This document shows, piece by piece, positions 29,201 to 38,382 of a stretch of DNA of 64,000 nt. The notes beneath the pieces are model-generated. The model ran no database searches and had not been told where the DNA came from. It saw nothing but the letters and a program-made list of their open reading frames with translations. Position 1 is the stretch's first letter, and every line of letters starts with the position of its first letter. This DNA is from Ctena decussata. Its lineage: Eukaryota; Mollusca; Bivalvia; Lucinida; Lucinidae. Where the stretch lies: contig OZ022501.1 of NCBI GenBank assembly GCA_963989385.1, positions 22,158,102 to 22,222,101 of the forward strand, written 5' to 3'. The position numbers and the translations under genes are program-made.

Positions 29201-31240
29201 GGTGGAGCTGGTGTTGGCAAATCGATGCTAATTAAAGCACTGTATCAAAGCCTATATAGATTTCTAAATTTGAGAGAAGGAGAAAATCCAGATGATATTA
29301 GAGTTCTTCTTTGTGCCTACACTGGTAAAGCTGCATATAATATCAATGGTGTCACTATTGCCTCAGCTTTCTTAAAGAAGTTCAAACAAGGTAATGACCT
29401 TTTGTCAGCGGATGAACTGAACACATTTAGAGTGAAATACAGACATTTGAAAGTTATTATTATAGATGAAATTTCCATGGTAGGAACAAACACACTGACC
29501 TTTCTGGATACACGTTTGCAACAGCTCACTGGAACAAAAACCAGTTTTGGTGGTTTAAGCATCATTGCTGTAGGGGATTTGTACCAGCTGATGCCAGTAT
29601 GTGACAAGTGGATATTCAGTGACCCCTCAAAGGGTGCTTCAGCTCTAGCAAATAATTTATGGAAGGATTATTTTAAATTGTATGAACTGGTTGATATCAT
29701 GAGACAAAAAGATGATGTTGACTTTGCTCAGATGCTAAATCGGCTTAGACAGAATGAGCTGACAGAGGATGACAAAAATGAATTACAGAAACATAGTATC
29801 AGCCCCCATATGACAAATTATCCAAAAGAGGCTCCTCATTTATTCACTGAAAACAAGTTTGTAGATAGACACAATGAAAATTATTTGAATAGATTATCAG
29901 AAGAAAAAGTTGTTATCCCATGTCATGATACAGTCGTTTCCGCGAATATTTCCATTAACAAATGCAAAAAACTCATTGAAGCACTTCCAGATGATTCAAA
30001 CAAAACTGCTAATTTACAAAAGCTGTTAACAATTGCAGTTGGGATGATTTATGATATAACAGTCAATGTAAATGTTGAGGATGGCTTGACAAATGGGTCT
30101 ACATGTGTTGTCAAATTCATTGAGTACAAAATGGAAGGCACAGATCGTCCCAGTATTATATGGGTTTTGTTTCAAGATTCTCAAATCGGCCAGTTTACTC
30201 GTGAGAAATTTTCTAATAGGGGTTTGTACAGTGCAAACATAGATAAAGCATGGACTCCAATATTTGATATAGAACGGACATTTATATACAACTTCAAAAC
30301 ATACCAAAGAATTCAATTTCCTTTGAAACCATCTGCAGGTAAAACAATCCATAAAGCTCAGGGGTCAACAGTTGATGAAATTGTTGTAGACTTGTCTCAG
30401 ACAAGGGTCAGAAAACAACCTCATATTCATTATGTTGCTCTTAGTAGAGTAAGAAAACTAGAAAATTTGTATATTCTGAATTTGAATGAAACAGCCATGG
30501 CTGTGGATGAACAAGTGAAAATTGAGATGCAGCGGTTAAAAACAAAGGCACTTCTTGAACTCTGTTATGTCCCTATATATAAAGTTGATTCACACAAGAT
30601 CAAAATTGCATTTAATAATACAAGGTCCTTACATAAGCACTATAAGGACATTGAATTTGAGCCAAATGTTTTGTCAGCAGATGTGATTGGGTTTGCAGAA
30701 TCCAGACTTTGTGCTAGAGATGATAGTAGTGATTTTGCTTTGAAGAATTTCAGACTGTTGAGAATGGATGAAACAGGACATGATTCTGGGAACAGGCCAT
30801 ACCATGGACTTGCTTTGTACGTTAAAGATTATTTTGAAATTCAGAGAATAGAAAAGTTCCATTCTGGCGTATGCGAATTTATGTTGGCTACCATATACAG
30901 CCCAAAAAAGGGACGTTTCCAAGTTGTATACTTCTACAAGTTCCCTAAAATTGCGCAAACCAATTTAAGAAATGATATTCAGAATCATCTCATCCCATTA
31001 GTTGATATGCATACCAAATTTGTGATAATTGGTGATTTTAACATCAATGCAAATGACACCACTTCAGATTTTGTAGATTTCATGACGAAACGATTTAAAT
31101 GTGAGCAACACATCAATCAGGCAACTTTTGATTCTGGATCAGTGATAGATCTGATTTTTACAAACTCTCCAGCATCCTGTGATGTTATTGAGGCTTACTG
31201 GAGTGACCACAAACTTGTTTATTGTGCACTAGATGCATAG
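23216..31240 (+). CDS. Helentron (Helitron2) replicase-helicase-endonuclease protein with N-terminal cysteine-protease-like domain
   Basis: An intact 2674-codon frame (start ATG 23216, A at -3; stop TAG). Order of parts by residue from that ATG. 26-65: four exact-length GLTPESTPKF repeats. About 235-420: a cysteine-protease-like domain (GSQC with Cys242, FDSHSH with Asp369/His371), resembling the C76 (herpesvirus-tegument-type deubiquitinase) fold reported in some Helitron-like proteins. 546-866: twelve 21-residue basic repeats (KERVNQLASKQSARKKPAF type). 939 onward: CTCC/CHTC finger region typical of animal Helitrons. 1447-1449: HIH (HUH motif). 1623-1630: YVVGYISK (two Tyr, YxxxYxxK). 1996-2003: GGAGVGKS Walker A. 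2084-2085: DE box. 2120-2124: GDLYQ. 2379: HKAQGST. About 2455-2674: AP-like endonuclease (Glu2495, GDFN 2606-2609, SDH at 2664-2665). Every catalytic motif is present, so the product could be active. It cuts and copies its own DNA by rolling-circle transposition. Confidence in Helentron is high; the protease label is moderate. Confidence 0.95.
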   Translation: MPRTKNWRRSAARKMVLDRSCDCQTGLTPESTPKFGLTPESTPKFGLTPESTPKFGLTPESTPKFMQTSESVMTKGLLEARPVSVQAQQRNKQCLLTKDYKIDSQSTANNQRNEQSQLTKDYETSIEEKHCQIDSQNTDHNTLPYSSGTSTFPDILTKSKGPCLTEYDNGSQPFKLISFSTSFELDCAKNTQVATPVTDSFQPGSCNHCLESLKPFNSQSFICGSFHQGSDRFSVESRGSQCVSNSLCAVIHAQFSNTCSSTEIDHILIEGDILYQKILCSLKAEQKYTSRLLTFDEIPENVNVFKRDIHIIKSDVVSGIAVQQFGNSSSPTLHQSMYTAFHSSSYVLVMIGAICSAVYKKDGMYNFFDSHSHAKNGLSSCDGYSVLIRFSSLDDLITYMYALYESMQINMTTQYDLLPVALTFTENFHVGIDQIDNVVSSQKQHLAQPSNLEPSCNYLAVDRSLQFDCLPETISESELEYRVTDDSESLLENYFEDQNIRQQKKTQDIAVEISMQKKTCGDKIRKKRTAYNAAFKKKQRSKLAFKEKERVNQLASKQAARKKPAFNEKERVNQLASKQSARKNMDVLATECAKKQSARKKPAFKEKERVNQLASKKSARKNPAFTEKERAYQLASKETARKNPAFAEKERVNQLASKQSARRKPAFKDKERVNQLASKKSARKNPAFTEKERVNQLESKQSARSKPAFKDKERVNQLASKKSARKNPAFKDKERVNQLASKKSARKKPAFKDKERVNQLASKQSARKHVDVLAKECAKKQSARKNPAFKDKERVNQLASKQSSRKNMDVLAKERAKKQSARKIPGALAKECAQKLADRQDPDFKEKEKIYQLASKRKQRQKPFVQECERIAQQQRRQEKRKLEDTLELNRENKRHKIAEEKVHKTDPCEVFERKRHDSVEKCLKQFHENIAVGPLFVCTCCHQTWFRKSVSMLKKSNIMRCSLNYCTKFKSVNSEEWICHTCLSALKDCKVPKLSVANGMKWPNKPAELDLHQLEERLIALRIPFMQIRELPRGGQYSLKGNVINVPVDIQPTVDSLPRPMDENFTIAIQLKKKLSYKKIDFKENVRPMRVLTALHWLLTNSDMYKNSGITVDNNWFQAVTESAEDTVREFLEVSVQNTIPDIDINNSVLDEDKTVPLVPKDREKGDGYESDGFSEVDNNERVGNVDTLVDDANIENKFDQVLTFAPGEGRHPLSLYQDTDAEYLCFPTIFCGQRRPDKTERTTLVHYSDIVKWELRSVDRRAAQSVPNIFFKHKKLQMKQISDKVNLAVRRCKSKGKKITAAEARDPAYLQRLVKLDEGYCIFRQLRNSPAYLEKRKKDIFAMIRQLSLPTWFVSLSAADTRWNDLLKMLAKLNDAIEYSDKDVEALTWQEKTRLVQKDPVTCSRYFDHRVQEFLNTVLKSEVEPVGKVIDFFYRVEFQQRGSPHIHMLIWIENAPKFGKNTEEEIIQFVDSYLTCSTDDEEIGELVELQSHKHSKSCRKKGKAVCRFGFPLPPLPRTMLLHPLDEDIEKYKKKHSELQKSMNEYKDVPEIAFDEFLEQVAQMDFENYIKCIRSSLSAPKIFLKRNPNEMRINLYNKTVLLGWKANLDIQIVLEPYGCAAYVVGYISKSQRGMSAQLDAAAKEARKGNFDIKKQVRHIGNVFSNCVEVSAQEAVYLALQIPLTKATRDIVFINTSIPAERVFLLKSKTVLDELPAESTDIEADNIIQRYTKRPRQLQNFCLADYVSTVDIVYPKGNRLPERSEDTNEDEGNSYDSSDENDEDGNDESIDSEYHRSDLLYVAKNGTKYKHRRVPRIIRYVRYDVKKDSENYYRERLMLFMPWRNEAKDLLGSFQTYEAHYNVLKDKLESKRSQYEHHIEELELARQMAEEENAYDEIAPNTEHENREAEEEGEREAENFVYFNPDRVVEHRQYDIGIEIQSACSVPSVEINGVMLPDEQYLNLLRSLNLRQREFFNHVLYWIKFKEEPLYAFLSGGAGVGKSMLIKALYQSLYRFLNLREGENPDDIRVLLCAYTGKAAYNINGVTIASAFLKKFKQGNDLLSADELNTFRVKYRHLKVIIIDEISMVGTNTLTFLDTRLQQLTGTKTSFGGLSIIAVGDLYQLMPVCDKWIFSDPSKGASALANNLWKDYFKLYELVDIMRQKDDVDFAQMLNRLRQNELTEDDKNELQKHSISPHMTNYPKEAPHLFTENKFVDRHNENYLNRLSEEKVVIPCHDTVVSANISINKCKKLIEALPDDSNKTANLQKLLTIAVGMIYDITVNVNVEDGLTNGSTCVVKFIEYKMEGTDRPSIIWVLFQDSQIGQFTREKFSNRGLYSANIDKAWTPIFDIERTFIYNFKTYQRIQFPLKPSAGKTIHKAQGSTVDEIVVDLSQTRVRKQPHIHYVALSRVRKLENLYILNLNETAMAVDEQVKIEMQRLKTKALLELCYVPIYKVDSHKIKIAFNNTRSLHKHYKDIEFEPNVLSADVIGFAESRLCARDDSSDFALKNFRLLRMDETGHDSGNRPYHGLALYVKDYFEIQRIEKFHSGVCEFMLATIYSPKKGRFQVVYFYKFPKIAQTNLRNDIQNHLIPLVDMHTKFVIIGDFNINANDTTSDFVDFMTKRFKCEQHINQATFDSGSVIDLIFTNSPASCDVIEAYWSDHKLVYCALDA
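23291..23410 (+). repeat. In-frame 30-bp minisatellite (4 units)
   Basis: Four consecutive 30-bp units of GGGTTGACTCCTGAGTCGAC + TCCTAAATTC, nearly identical, encode GLTPESTPKF. They lie inside the Helentron ORF and preserve the frame. Confidence 0.97.
24851..25806 (+). repeat. In-frame 63-bp repeat array (12 units)
   Basis: About twelve units of a 21-residue Lys/Arg-rich motif, KERVNQLASKQSARKKPAF + KE, three of them with an inserted MDVLAKECAKKQSARK-type half unit. The very similar repeated DNA suggests ongoing expansion and contraction. Basic repeats before the finger region are a known feature of Helitron N-termini. Confidence 0.95.
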
Positions 31241-31297
31241 ATAAAGTACTTATTATACATGTCAGAGAACACATAGAATTCACCCACAAGGTAATTA

Positions 31298-31331
31298 GCA
31301 ATACCAGCCTCCAGTCAGAGGTTGGTATTGC
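31298..31331 (+). other. Perfect-stem hairpin after the Helentron stop (candidate 3' subterminal palindrome)
   Basis: The 14-bp stem, GCAATACCAGCCTC with GAGGTTGGTATTGC, has a single G-T wobble and a 6-nt CAGTCA loop, 57 bp after the stop codon. Rolling-circle transposons end near such hairpins, so this is a candidate 3' signal. The exact 3' terminus is not identified. Confidence 0.6.
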
Positions 31332-31453
31332 TGGTGGTTATAGCAAGGATTGGGTGGCCACCAAAACAAATTCTGTTATTTGCCATCATTATCACTGTAC
31401 AAGACATATTCACTGGTTTTATACTTACCATATTTATTCATCCATTATATATA

Positions 31454-31542
31454 GGTTTTCCCTTCCAAAAACAATCGCAAAACCCTAGATCCATCCTACA
31501 AGATGGAGCTAGAGTTTTGGGATTGTTCTAGGAGAGAAAACC
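31454..31542. repeat. 89-bp near-palindrome, copy 1
   Basis: GGTTTTCCCTTCCAAAAACA ... pairs with ...GGGATTGTTCTAGGAGAGAA. Copy 2 is at 31613-31700, and a diverged copy 3 is at 32261-32347. Together with the following ~55 bp (GTTAAGGTACAGAA.GTTA) it forms a tandemly duplicated unit of about 159 bp. Confidence 0.75.
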
Positions 31543-31612
31543 TGTTTAGGTGTGATTGATGATCAGTTAAGGTACAGAAGGTTATAGGTTAGAATCCAGG
31601 TTCAGAGAAAGA

Positions 31613-31700
31613 GGTTCTCCCTTCCAAAACAACCCCAAAACTCTTGATCTATCTTGGAAGATGGATCTAGATTTCTGGGTTTGTTTTAGGAAAATAAACC
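31613..31700. repeat. Near-palindrome, copy 2
   Basis: GGTTCTCCCTTCCAAAACAA ... pairs with ...TGGGTTTGTTTTAGGAAAA. It is followed by a B-box-like GGTTACAATCC at 31762-31772 and an A-box-like GTGCAGTGGTTAAGTGCATA at 31711, so a tRNA-derived SINE overlaps or adjoins it. Confidence 0.65.
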
Positions 31701-31707
31701 AGTGAGA

Positions 31708-31900
31708 TATGTGCAGTGGTTAAGTGCATAGAGATGGTCAGTTAAGGTACAGAAAGTTACAGGTTACAATCCAGGTCTGGCCAGCCTGTGACTTGAAAAC
31801 TGACTGAAGACTGAGTGTAGAATAAAACAGGTGGACTTTGCCTATTACATGCTGTATCCAAGATACAGGAGCCCCAGTAACATGGGTTTGTGCTGGCCTG
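31708..31900 (+). mobile_element. Possible tRNA-derived SINE
   Basis: A-box-like AGTGGTTAAGTGCATAG and B-box-like GGTTACAATCC (31762-31772) are spaced as in a tRNA head, followed by GGCCAGCCTGTGACTTGAAA. A partial copy with GGTTAGAATCC is at 31587-31597. Weak. Confidence 0.35.
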
Positions 31901-32260
31901 CTTATCTGGTGGTTTTGGATTCAATAATGGCAGAAGGTGGAATTTTTTCCAACCATAAATAAAGTTTCATTGCACACAGCCTATCATTATCACCCTTCCA
32001 GTGTCCTTATATGACTGAAACCTGTTAAAACGGACATCAAAATTGAAAGTCGTCCATTATCCATATATCCAAGATACAGTGGGCCTTTAACTCCCATAAG
32101 CAGGACTTAATGGAAACATTTTCCTTTTATATGTATTTCTTCATGAGACATAGAGTTGAAAAGGATGTAAATTAGCCAGGCAATCTTTTCATCAGTCATT
32201 ATACATTTTACATCTGTTTTGTTAGGTTGTGAACTATATTTCTTCAGTTATAAGACAAAG

Positions 32261-32347
32261 TTTTTCACCTTCCAAAAACAATCTCAAAATGTAGAAATCT
32301 ATATGTGAATGATCCAGATTTGGGAGATTCTTTTGCAAGGGAAAATC
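32261..32347. repeat. Near-palindrome, copy 3 (diverged)
   Basis: CCTTCCAAAAACAATCTCAA ... pairs with ...TTGGGAGATTCTTTTGCAAG, the same design as 31454-31542. Confidence 0.6.
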
Positions 32348-34758
32348 TCATCTTATAACAAAGTTTACTAAAACTTATTTAGATATTTAGGGTCATTCTA
32401 GATCAGGAAAACCCCCATCCATTATAGCAAATTAATTATGGTACTTTTAAAATATTGTAAGAGACAAGATTGAGTTACAGTGTTGGAGGGTATTTTAGCA
32501 CATATAAGCTTGCATACTTCATACCAGAACTAATGTGCATGTTACCCATAATGACCCTAAAATTTCGGACAGCCAAAAGTAGGACAATCATTGTCATAGA
32601 ATTATTAGAAAGTGGATTTTACACATGTTGATACATCCAAATGATGCTTAGTGAATTGCAAACATTGTAGACCCTGATCAAACTGCTCCAGTCTCATCTG
32701 TCTCTACGATGTTTGCTCAGACCTGTCTGTCCGAATATTTAGAGTCATTATGGTAATTTCTGTCTGTGTTATGCATTTGTTCTTGTCTTTAACCTTTTGT
32801 TGACTAGTGGACTAGACAATCCTTATCATTTGGATGAGTCCATTTTTAGTTTTAGGGGTTACAATGGATTTTTCTTTTATATTGTATATCTGGCATAGAA
32901 ATTCATTTAAGCAAACAGTGTAGACTCTGATCAGATGCTGCATTCTGGGTCTGCACTGTTTGTATAATACTCCAAAATGGGTGTCCAATGAATACACTAA
33001 TACATTTCTTCAAGATTCTGGAGAAGTGATTAGTAACTTTTACTAGGATTAATACAGCAGTATTAATTTTCAGGGTATAGTTTCTGAATACAGGATAAGT
33101 CGCTTTCTCCACTGCTTTTGTGAAGACATTTTCATTGTGCTGTTATGCCTGCAAATACTCGAAAATTAGACATAAGTATTACTTTTCAAGTGGTGACAGT
33201 GGCACATAAACTTAAGTTGGGTTGTCTGTTGACAAAGAGCTTAGGCGAGACACAGTATTTTGCTGAATTTTCTTCAAGTAAGAGTAGATGCTTTGTTTTC
33301 AAACCAAAACCAAATTCTTGTATTTCTACTGTATACCTATTACTATTATTTCTACTATTTCAAACCAAGACCAAATTTTTATCATTTTCGTGTAAAATAC
33401 TTTATTTCTTACAGTTAGGTAATTGTTAAGAACCATTTGTTAAGGAGTATAGCAAAAGCTGTCTTAAAGGCCATCTAAACTTAATGAGAGTGGACTGTAG
33501 TATACTTGCTCAAAGAAAGAAAGAAATGATACAGAGTTACACTGATATGACACTTTAGAAATACCAGGGTTGACCAGTGGATATACTAGTATCAAACACC
33601 TGTTTGTAATTAATTGACCAGTGGACCTGAAGTTTGATCTTTGGCCAGCCATCTGTCTGTAACCGAGAGGGCAAGTATTGGCTAATGAGCATGTAGAACA
33701 ACCTGTGTAAAGTACAGAACTTGGATAATACACCAACAAAACAAATATTTAAGATGGACTGTGAAGAGCCCTTGCTTGATGGAATCAAAACTTCTTGCTG
33801 TTAGAATGTTGCAGTCTATTATGCATCATTGTGTGGTACTTGATTTTCTACCAGGATGATTAACAATTCATGGAACATATGATAACCATTGCCAGTAAGA
33901 AAGCCATGCTCAAAAGTGTAACATAAACATATTATGTTTAATAGATTATGACAGGGCTCTGTAGGCACAACAGCACATTTTAAGGACCCAAACTAGTGGA
34001 GAACCAGTGCTATTTAATGTGAATCAACATTCTGCTGTTAAAGGTTGTCATGACATACTCAGCAGGGAATGCAGGAAACAGAGTGAATGCTCCTCTGACC
34101 CCTATATACACTACAGGATATGGTGTGTAATGAAGATGTCATATGCAAGCCACATTTTCACAACTGTTTAAGACATATGTCATCTGATTAAACCTAACAA
34201 AACAGTTGTCACAACATACAACATACTGGTGACAATACAAGTGACTGCTGTTCCAACAGTGCATGTTATGATACACCTTTTGCCAGCACTACCTACTCCT
34301 ATCAACATCATGTGGATGTTCTTCCATGTGGAACATTTTGTATCATTTTGATAGTTATCTATAGCCAGTGACATTACCTCATAGCAGGTCCTGATTTAGT
34401 TCCGAAGTGCCATACCAGACGGAGACATTCATAGCTTTTTGACGTTTCCACTATGGAAATGCAAATGAAGCACAGACCTAATATTTTACTTTCATTTTGA
34501 CTCTCTTATCTCTTGAGTCTTGTTTTGTATATGTATGATTTGAAGTTGACTGATGAATATATCTCGGGGACTGGATTCAGAAGTCATAATGGACTGAATC
34601 AAATTTTCATAAACCAGTTGACAGTTGGTATTAGGTACCATTTCTTTTCTGAGACAGTATACTACCAGTCTAAAAATTGTATCTTATTTGAACTATGATT
34701 CTATGAATATGCTATGTAGAAGTGTCTCTTTAAATGTAATTGTTTCATTGTCTTCATA
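32348..34758. other. Gene-poor stretch with two partial foldback repeats
   Basis: It contains TGATCAGACTGCTCC-family fragments at 32640-32760 and 32895-32975. I see no gene: the open frames are short, AT-rich and without a recognisable family. Confidence 0.5.
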
Positions 34759-35065
34759 GCAGGCACACAACACTGAATCAACATTGATTCAATTGCATGT
34801 TGAATTAATGTTGATTCAGTGTTTATTCAGTGTTTTATGCCCATGGTTGTTTCATGTTTTGAGTTTTAAATCATGAATTTGATATATCAGCTTAATAGCA
34901 GGCAAATTAAACATAGGATATGTAAATTTGTAAATTTGAATTACCTAAATTTTGACAGAACGAGCAGGTAAAGGTAGAGCGGCATAGTGACACTGAATCA
35001 ACGATGTCTCAACGTCTCAACACTGAGTCAACGCCAACCCAGTATCACTCCAAGGCGGCGTGCCC
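34759..35065. repeat. Two small palindrome repeats of the GCAGGCACACAA frame
   Basis: 34759-34852 has TAGCAGGCACACAACACTGA and stacked TTGATTCA motifs. 34960-35065 has GAGCAGGTAAAGG...CACTGAATCAACG and ends GGCGTGCCCACTGAG. Confidence 0.55.
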
Positions 35066-35334
35066 ACTGAGTTATTACCTGTCTCTAAGTGACAGGCATG
35101 ATGTAATGAATTACTTGAGCGCATTCAGCTATTTAGTATTTCGTAATTCCTTCACATGACAAATATGAATTGGCCCAATGTCTATATATGTTTGGTTAGT
35201 GTGTGCTTATTGCCTATCCATATTGTATGGCACTATCATGCTACTTGGCAAGTATTCATATTAGTTTGTAGAGTACCGTGTTGATCTAACTAAGTGCCTT
35301 TTTATTATTAGTAATATTTTCTTTTTTTTTTTTT

Positions 35335-35515
35335 TTTTCCTCCTTTCTTGGGTTGATCCTTTGGAGGAAGGAATTGGCTCCTTTGAGGGCAGATTCTTTC
35401 CTTGGAGAGAGTTTGCTCCTGCGGAAGCAAACCCCCTTCAAAGTTTGCTCCTGCAGGAGCGGGATTCTCTCCTTTAAGAGTAAACCCAAACTAAGAGAGG
35501 TACCTCATCCAGGGA
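35335..35515 (-). repeat. GACTTCC-type repeat, inverted copy
   Basis: Reverse-strand copy with GTTTGCTCCTGCAGGAGCGG and CCTTTAAGAGTAAACCC. Its interior shows repeated TTTGCTCC/GGAGC inverted blocks. A T-run lies at its left edge. Confidence 0.6.
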
Positions 35516-35762
35516 AGTAAACAGGAATACATATCAGTCAATATAATTTTTTTTTTTTCCTAAAAAGAGAGCCAGGGCATTTGTTGGGATTGATATGGTA
35601 GACGGTTAAGATTATCTTATGTGCAGTAATATGGTATTCTTGTAAACTCTTATATGAATTAACTTTGGACACTTTCGTTATGGTGGCCTGGGCTACTCAG
35701 GGATATGTATGCATACATGGATATGTATGCATACTTGTCTTTGGGTGGCCCAGGGTCTCTAT

Positions 35763-36024
35763 ACCAGGGCTGCAGGTGGGAGGAGTGACAGGGATGATTT
35801 TTTTTTTTTTTCATAAACATATGTTGTGGTCCCTCATTGGAACCGTCTCAACAAGACGGTTCTGATGAGGGGTCACGATATGTGTGGAAACTTGTTGTGG
35901 TCCCTCATTTGAACCCTCTTCACAAGGTGGTTCTGGTGAGGGGTCACAATCTATGTGTTTAGGTTCCACGGTGTTGAGGTTTGTCACAGTGTTGTCCCTG
36001 TTACTCCTCCTTATCTAGAGCAGT
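35763..36024. mobile_element. Foldback MITE, GAGACGGTTC family, copy 4 (duplicated centre)
   Basis: Outer ends GCTGCAGGTGGGAGGAGT and ACTCCTCCTTATCTAGAGCA are inverse. It holds two successive hairpins, 35821-35881 and 35892-35955, each with TGTGGTCCCTCATT...AAC / GGTTCTG.TGAGGGGTCAC. The others have only one hairpin. Confidence 0.7.
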
Positions 36025-36894
36025 GTAGGTATTGCTCATGCTTATCCGAATGAAAAAGGCGAATGCGCTTCTTATTGTCTAGCTTTATGGGCAATAACTG
36101 GAACAGTAAAAAGAAAATGGCTTTGCTTAGGTTGTCTCCCTTAGAACTGGTATTGCCTTGACACTTCTTTTATAATTCTTCTTGTTTCTGTCGTTTCGAA
36201 TTATACCTTGCTAACAGAGGTTTTCAAAATAAAATAAATTTGAAATTTGTATAATTATTTCTTTAATCTTCAAAAAATTTACATGCAGTAAAGTGCAGCT
36301 AGCTCGTCACTATTGCAGCAAGCCATCATCTAAGAGCAATTTCCATTCATGCTGTACTTTTCCGGACAAGCTGGAGGACAGTCAGAAAGCCTTTGCTTGA
36401 AATGCTGTTGAAAATATAGCGTGTAGTATAAAAAAGACTTAAATAGTTGTTTGCTGCAAATTAAGACAAGGTATCTGCACTTTACCGCATGAAAATTCAT
36501 TGAATTTTTAGGAAAAAATGAACAATTTTCATACCCATTTTGTTTCTGTTTTTTTTTTTTTTCTGAAAAAAAAATATATATAAAAAAATAAATAATTAAA
36601 TTAAAGAACATTTTAATTTTGTCTGTTTTCCTTCTGTTTACCTTGTGCAAAACTATCATTCTTATCCACCTACAAGATGAACGGTTTCCCTACCAAAATT
36701 ATCTTTACTATGTCAATGACTTAAAGAACTCATGAGTATGGATTCTTTTGAAATAAACAAGTTGTCTGGAAAGAAAACAAGAATCAGTCGTTTTGCTGGA
36801 AATTCTTGCATTTGTGTAAAATCACATTATCATCCATCATGTATTAGATTCCCAGCCCTTACTGAATATCCATTCATAGTCAGACATTAACTGG
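36025..36894. other. Unassigned stretch
   Basis: AT-rich with a few homopolymer runs. No gene, RNA or known repeat recognised. Confidence 0.5.
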
Positions 36895-37044
36895 GTCAGG
36901 CCTTTTCGCCAATATATGGTAAAACCTTTGGTCATTGGTCCAAGATGACAGCCTGCTCACTTAATCTGACATTAGCTTGGAAGTGATTTATTGTGATAAT
37001 GTCACCTCAGGTGAGCGGTTCAGGGCCTCATGGCCCTCTTGTTT
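36895..37044 (+). mobile_element. Tandem-array element A2, 3' end only
   Basis: CTCAGGTGAGCGGTTC, hairpin AGGGCC-TCAT-GGCCCT (37023-37038), then CTTGTTT, immediately followed by the giant palindrome. Only about 150 bp of the element remains, with an ATATATGGTAAAACC piece of the monomer. Confidence 0.7.
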
Positions 37045-38382
37045 AACTGATGGTATACTCCAATGTGTCTGGTTTATTGGACCATATGTGACTTTGGTCG
37101 GAAAGCCCTACTTACTGAGCTATGGGTCCACAGATGTGGGTGGGGTAATCCAACATGGTTTTAGCCTGTCTTGTAAAAAACATTCTCATTTGGTAGAAGA
37201 GTACAGCAGACAGACAGGATTTGATAAAATGATTAACAGAACATCTAAACTATATTTCCATATCATCATTTTATTTGGTTTAATTTGAACATATGTTGTC
37301 AAAAAAAGACTTCCTTTGACATTCAGCATTTTTTTGATATTTTTGACCTCGATTTTCAATATTTCTTGGCCTTATTGTTAAATAACCAGACCAGTTATCA
37401 TCAAACTCATGTCAAGGAAGCACCTTGACAAGGACATTCAGATAATGTGACCAGAATATCACAATGGCACAGTTTTCATGGTCGACTGAACACATAAACT
37501 TGCTTGGAAGATGGTTTTCTGTCTATTTTGACGTAGAATTACGAACCTTTGGTCAAATTACTATTTTAACTGCTATATTATACCCCACACCCCCGCCACT
37601 AAAGGTGAGGGAATACATATTGGCTTCAGTGCGGATCTCGTTGGCATCTGCATTTGTGTATGTGTCACATATTGAGTCCTTCTGTGACCTTGGAAACAAG
37701 GTCAAGGTCATCAAAATCTGACCTTGACCTTGTTTCCAAGGTCAAAGTATGTGACACAGACACAGATGCAGACGCCAAGGAGATCCGATCTGAAGCCAAT
37801 ATTTATTCTCTCACCTTTAGTGGCGGGGGTGTAGGGCATAATATAGCAGTTAAAATAGTAATTAGGCCAAAGGTTCGTAATTCTAGGTCAAAATTAAATG
37901 GAAAAAAAACAACCCCATCTTCCAAGCAAGTTTATGTGTTCAGTCGACCATGAAAACTAGGTCATTGTGATATTCTGGTCACATCATCCGAATGTCCTGG
38001 TCAAGGTGCTTCCTTGACATTAGTTTGATGACAACTGGTCTGTTTATTTAACAATAAGGCCAAGAAATATTGAAAATTGAGGACAAAAAATATCAAAAAA
38101 TGCTGAATGTCAAAGGAAGTCTTTTTTGACAACACATGTTCAAATTAAACCAAATAAAATGATATGGAAATATAGTTTAGATGTTCTGTTAATCATTTTA
38201 TCAAATCCTGTCTGTCTGCTGTACTCTTCTACCAAATGAGAATGTTTTTACAAGACAGGTTAAAACCATGTTGGATTACCCCACCCACTTCTGTGGACCC
38301 ATGGCTCAGTAAGTAGGGCTTTCCGACCAAAGTCACATATGGTCCAATAAACCAGACACATTGGAGTATACCATCAGTTAAA
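37042..38382. repeat. Giant palindrome, arms about 670 bp
   Basis: The left arm begins AACTGATGGTATACTCCAAT at 37045 and the right arm ends with its inverse at 38379. Long matching tracts run the whole way, with scattered substitutions and small indels. The centre is perfect for 26 bp per arm (37685-37710 and 37719-37744) around an 8-nt loop TCAAAATC. The arms encode no recognised protein. The central region is rich in AAGGTCA motifs. Confidence 0.92.

Noticed and set aside
22373..33000. Classical Helitron ends (5' TC, 3' hairpin plus CTRR) around the ORF
   Set aside because: No convincing TC...CTRR pair found. The protein type is Helentron, whose ends differ, and the actual ends remain unidentified.
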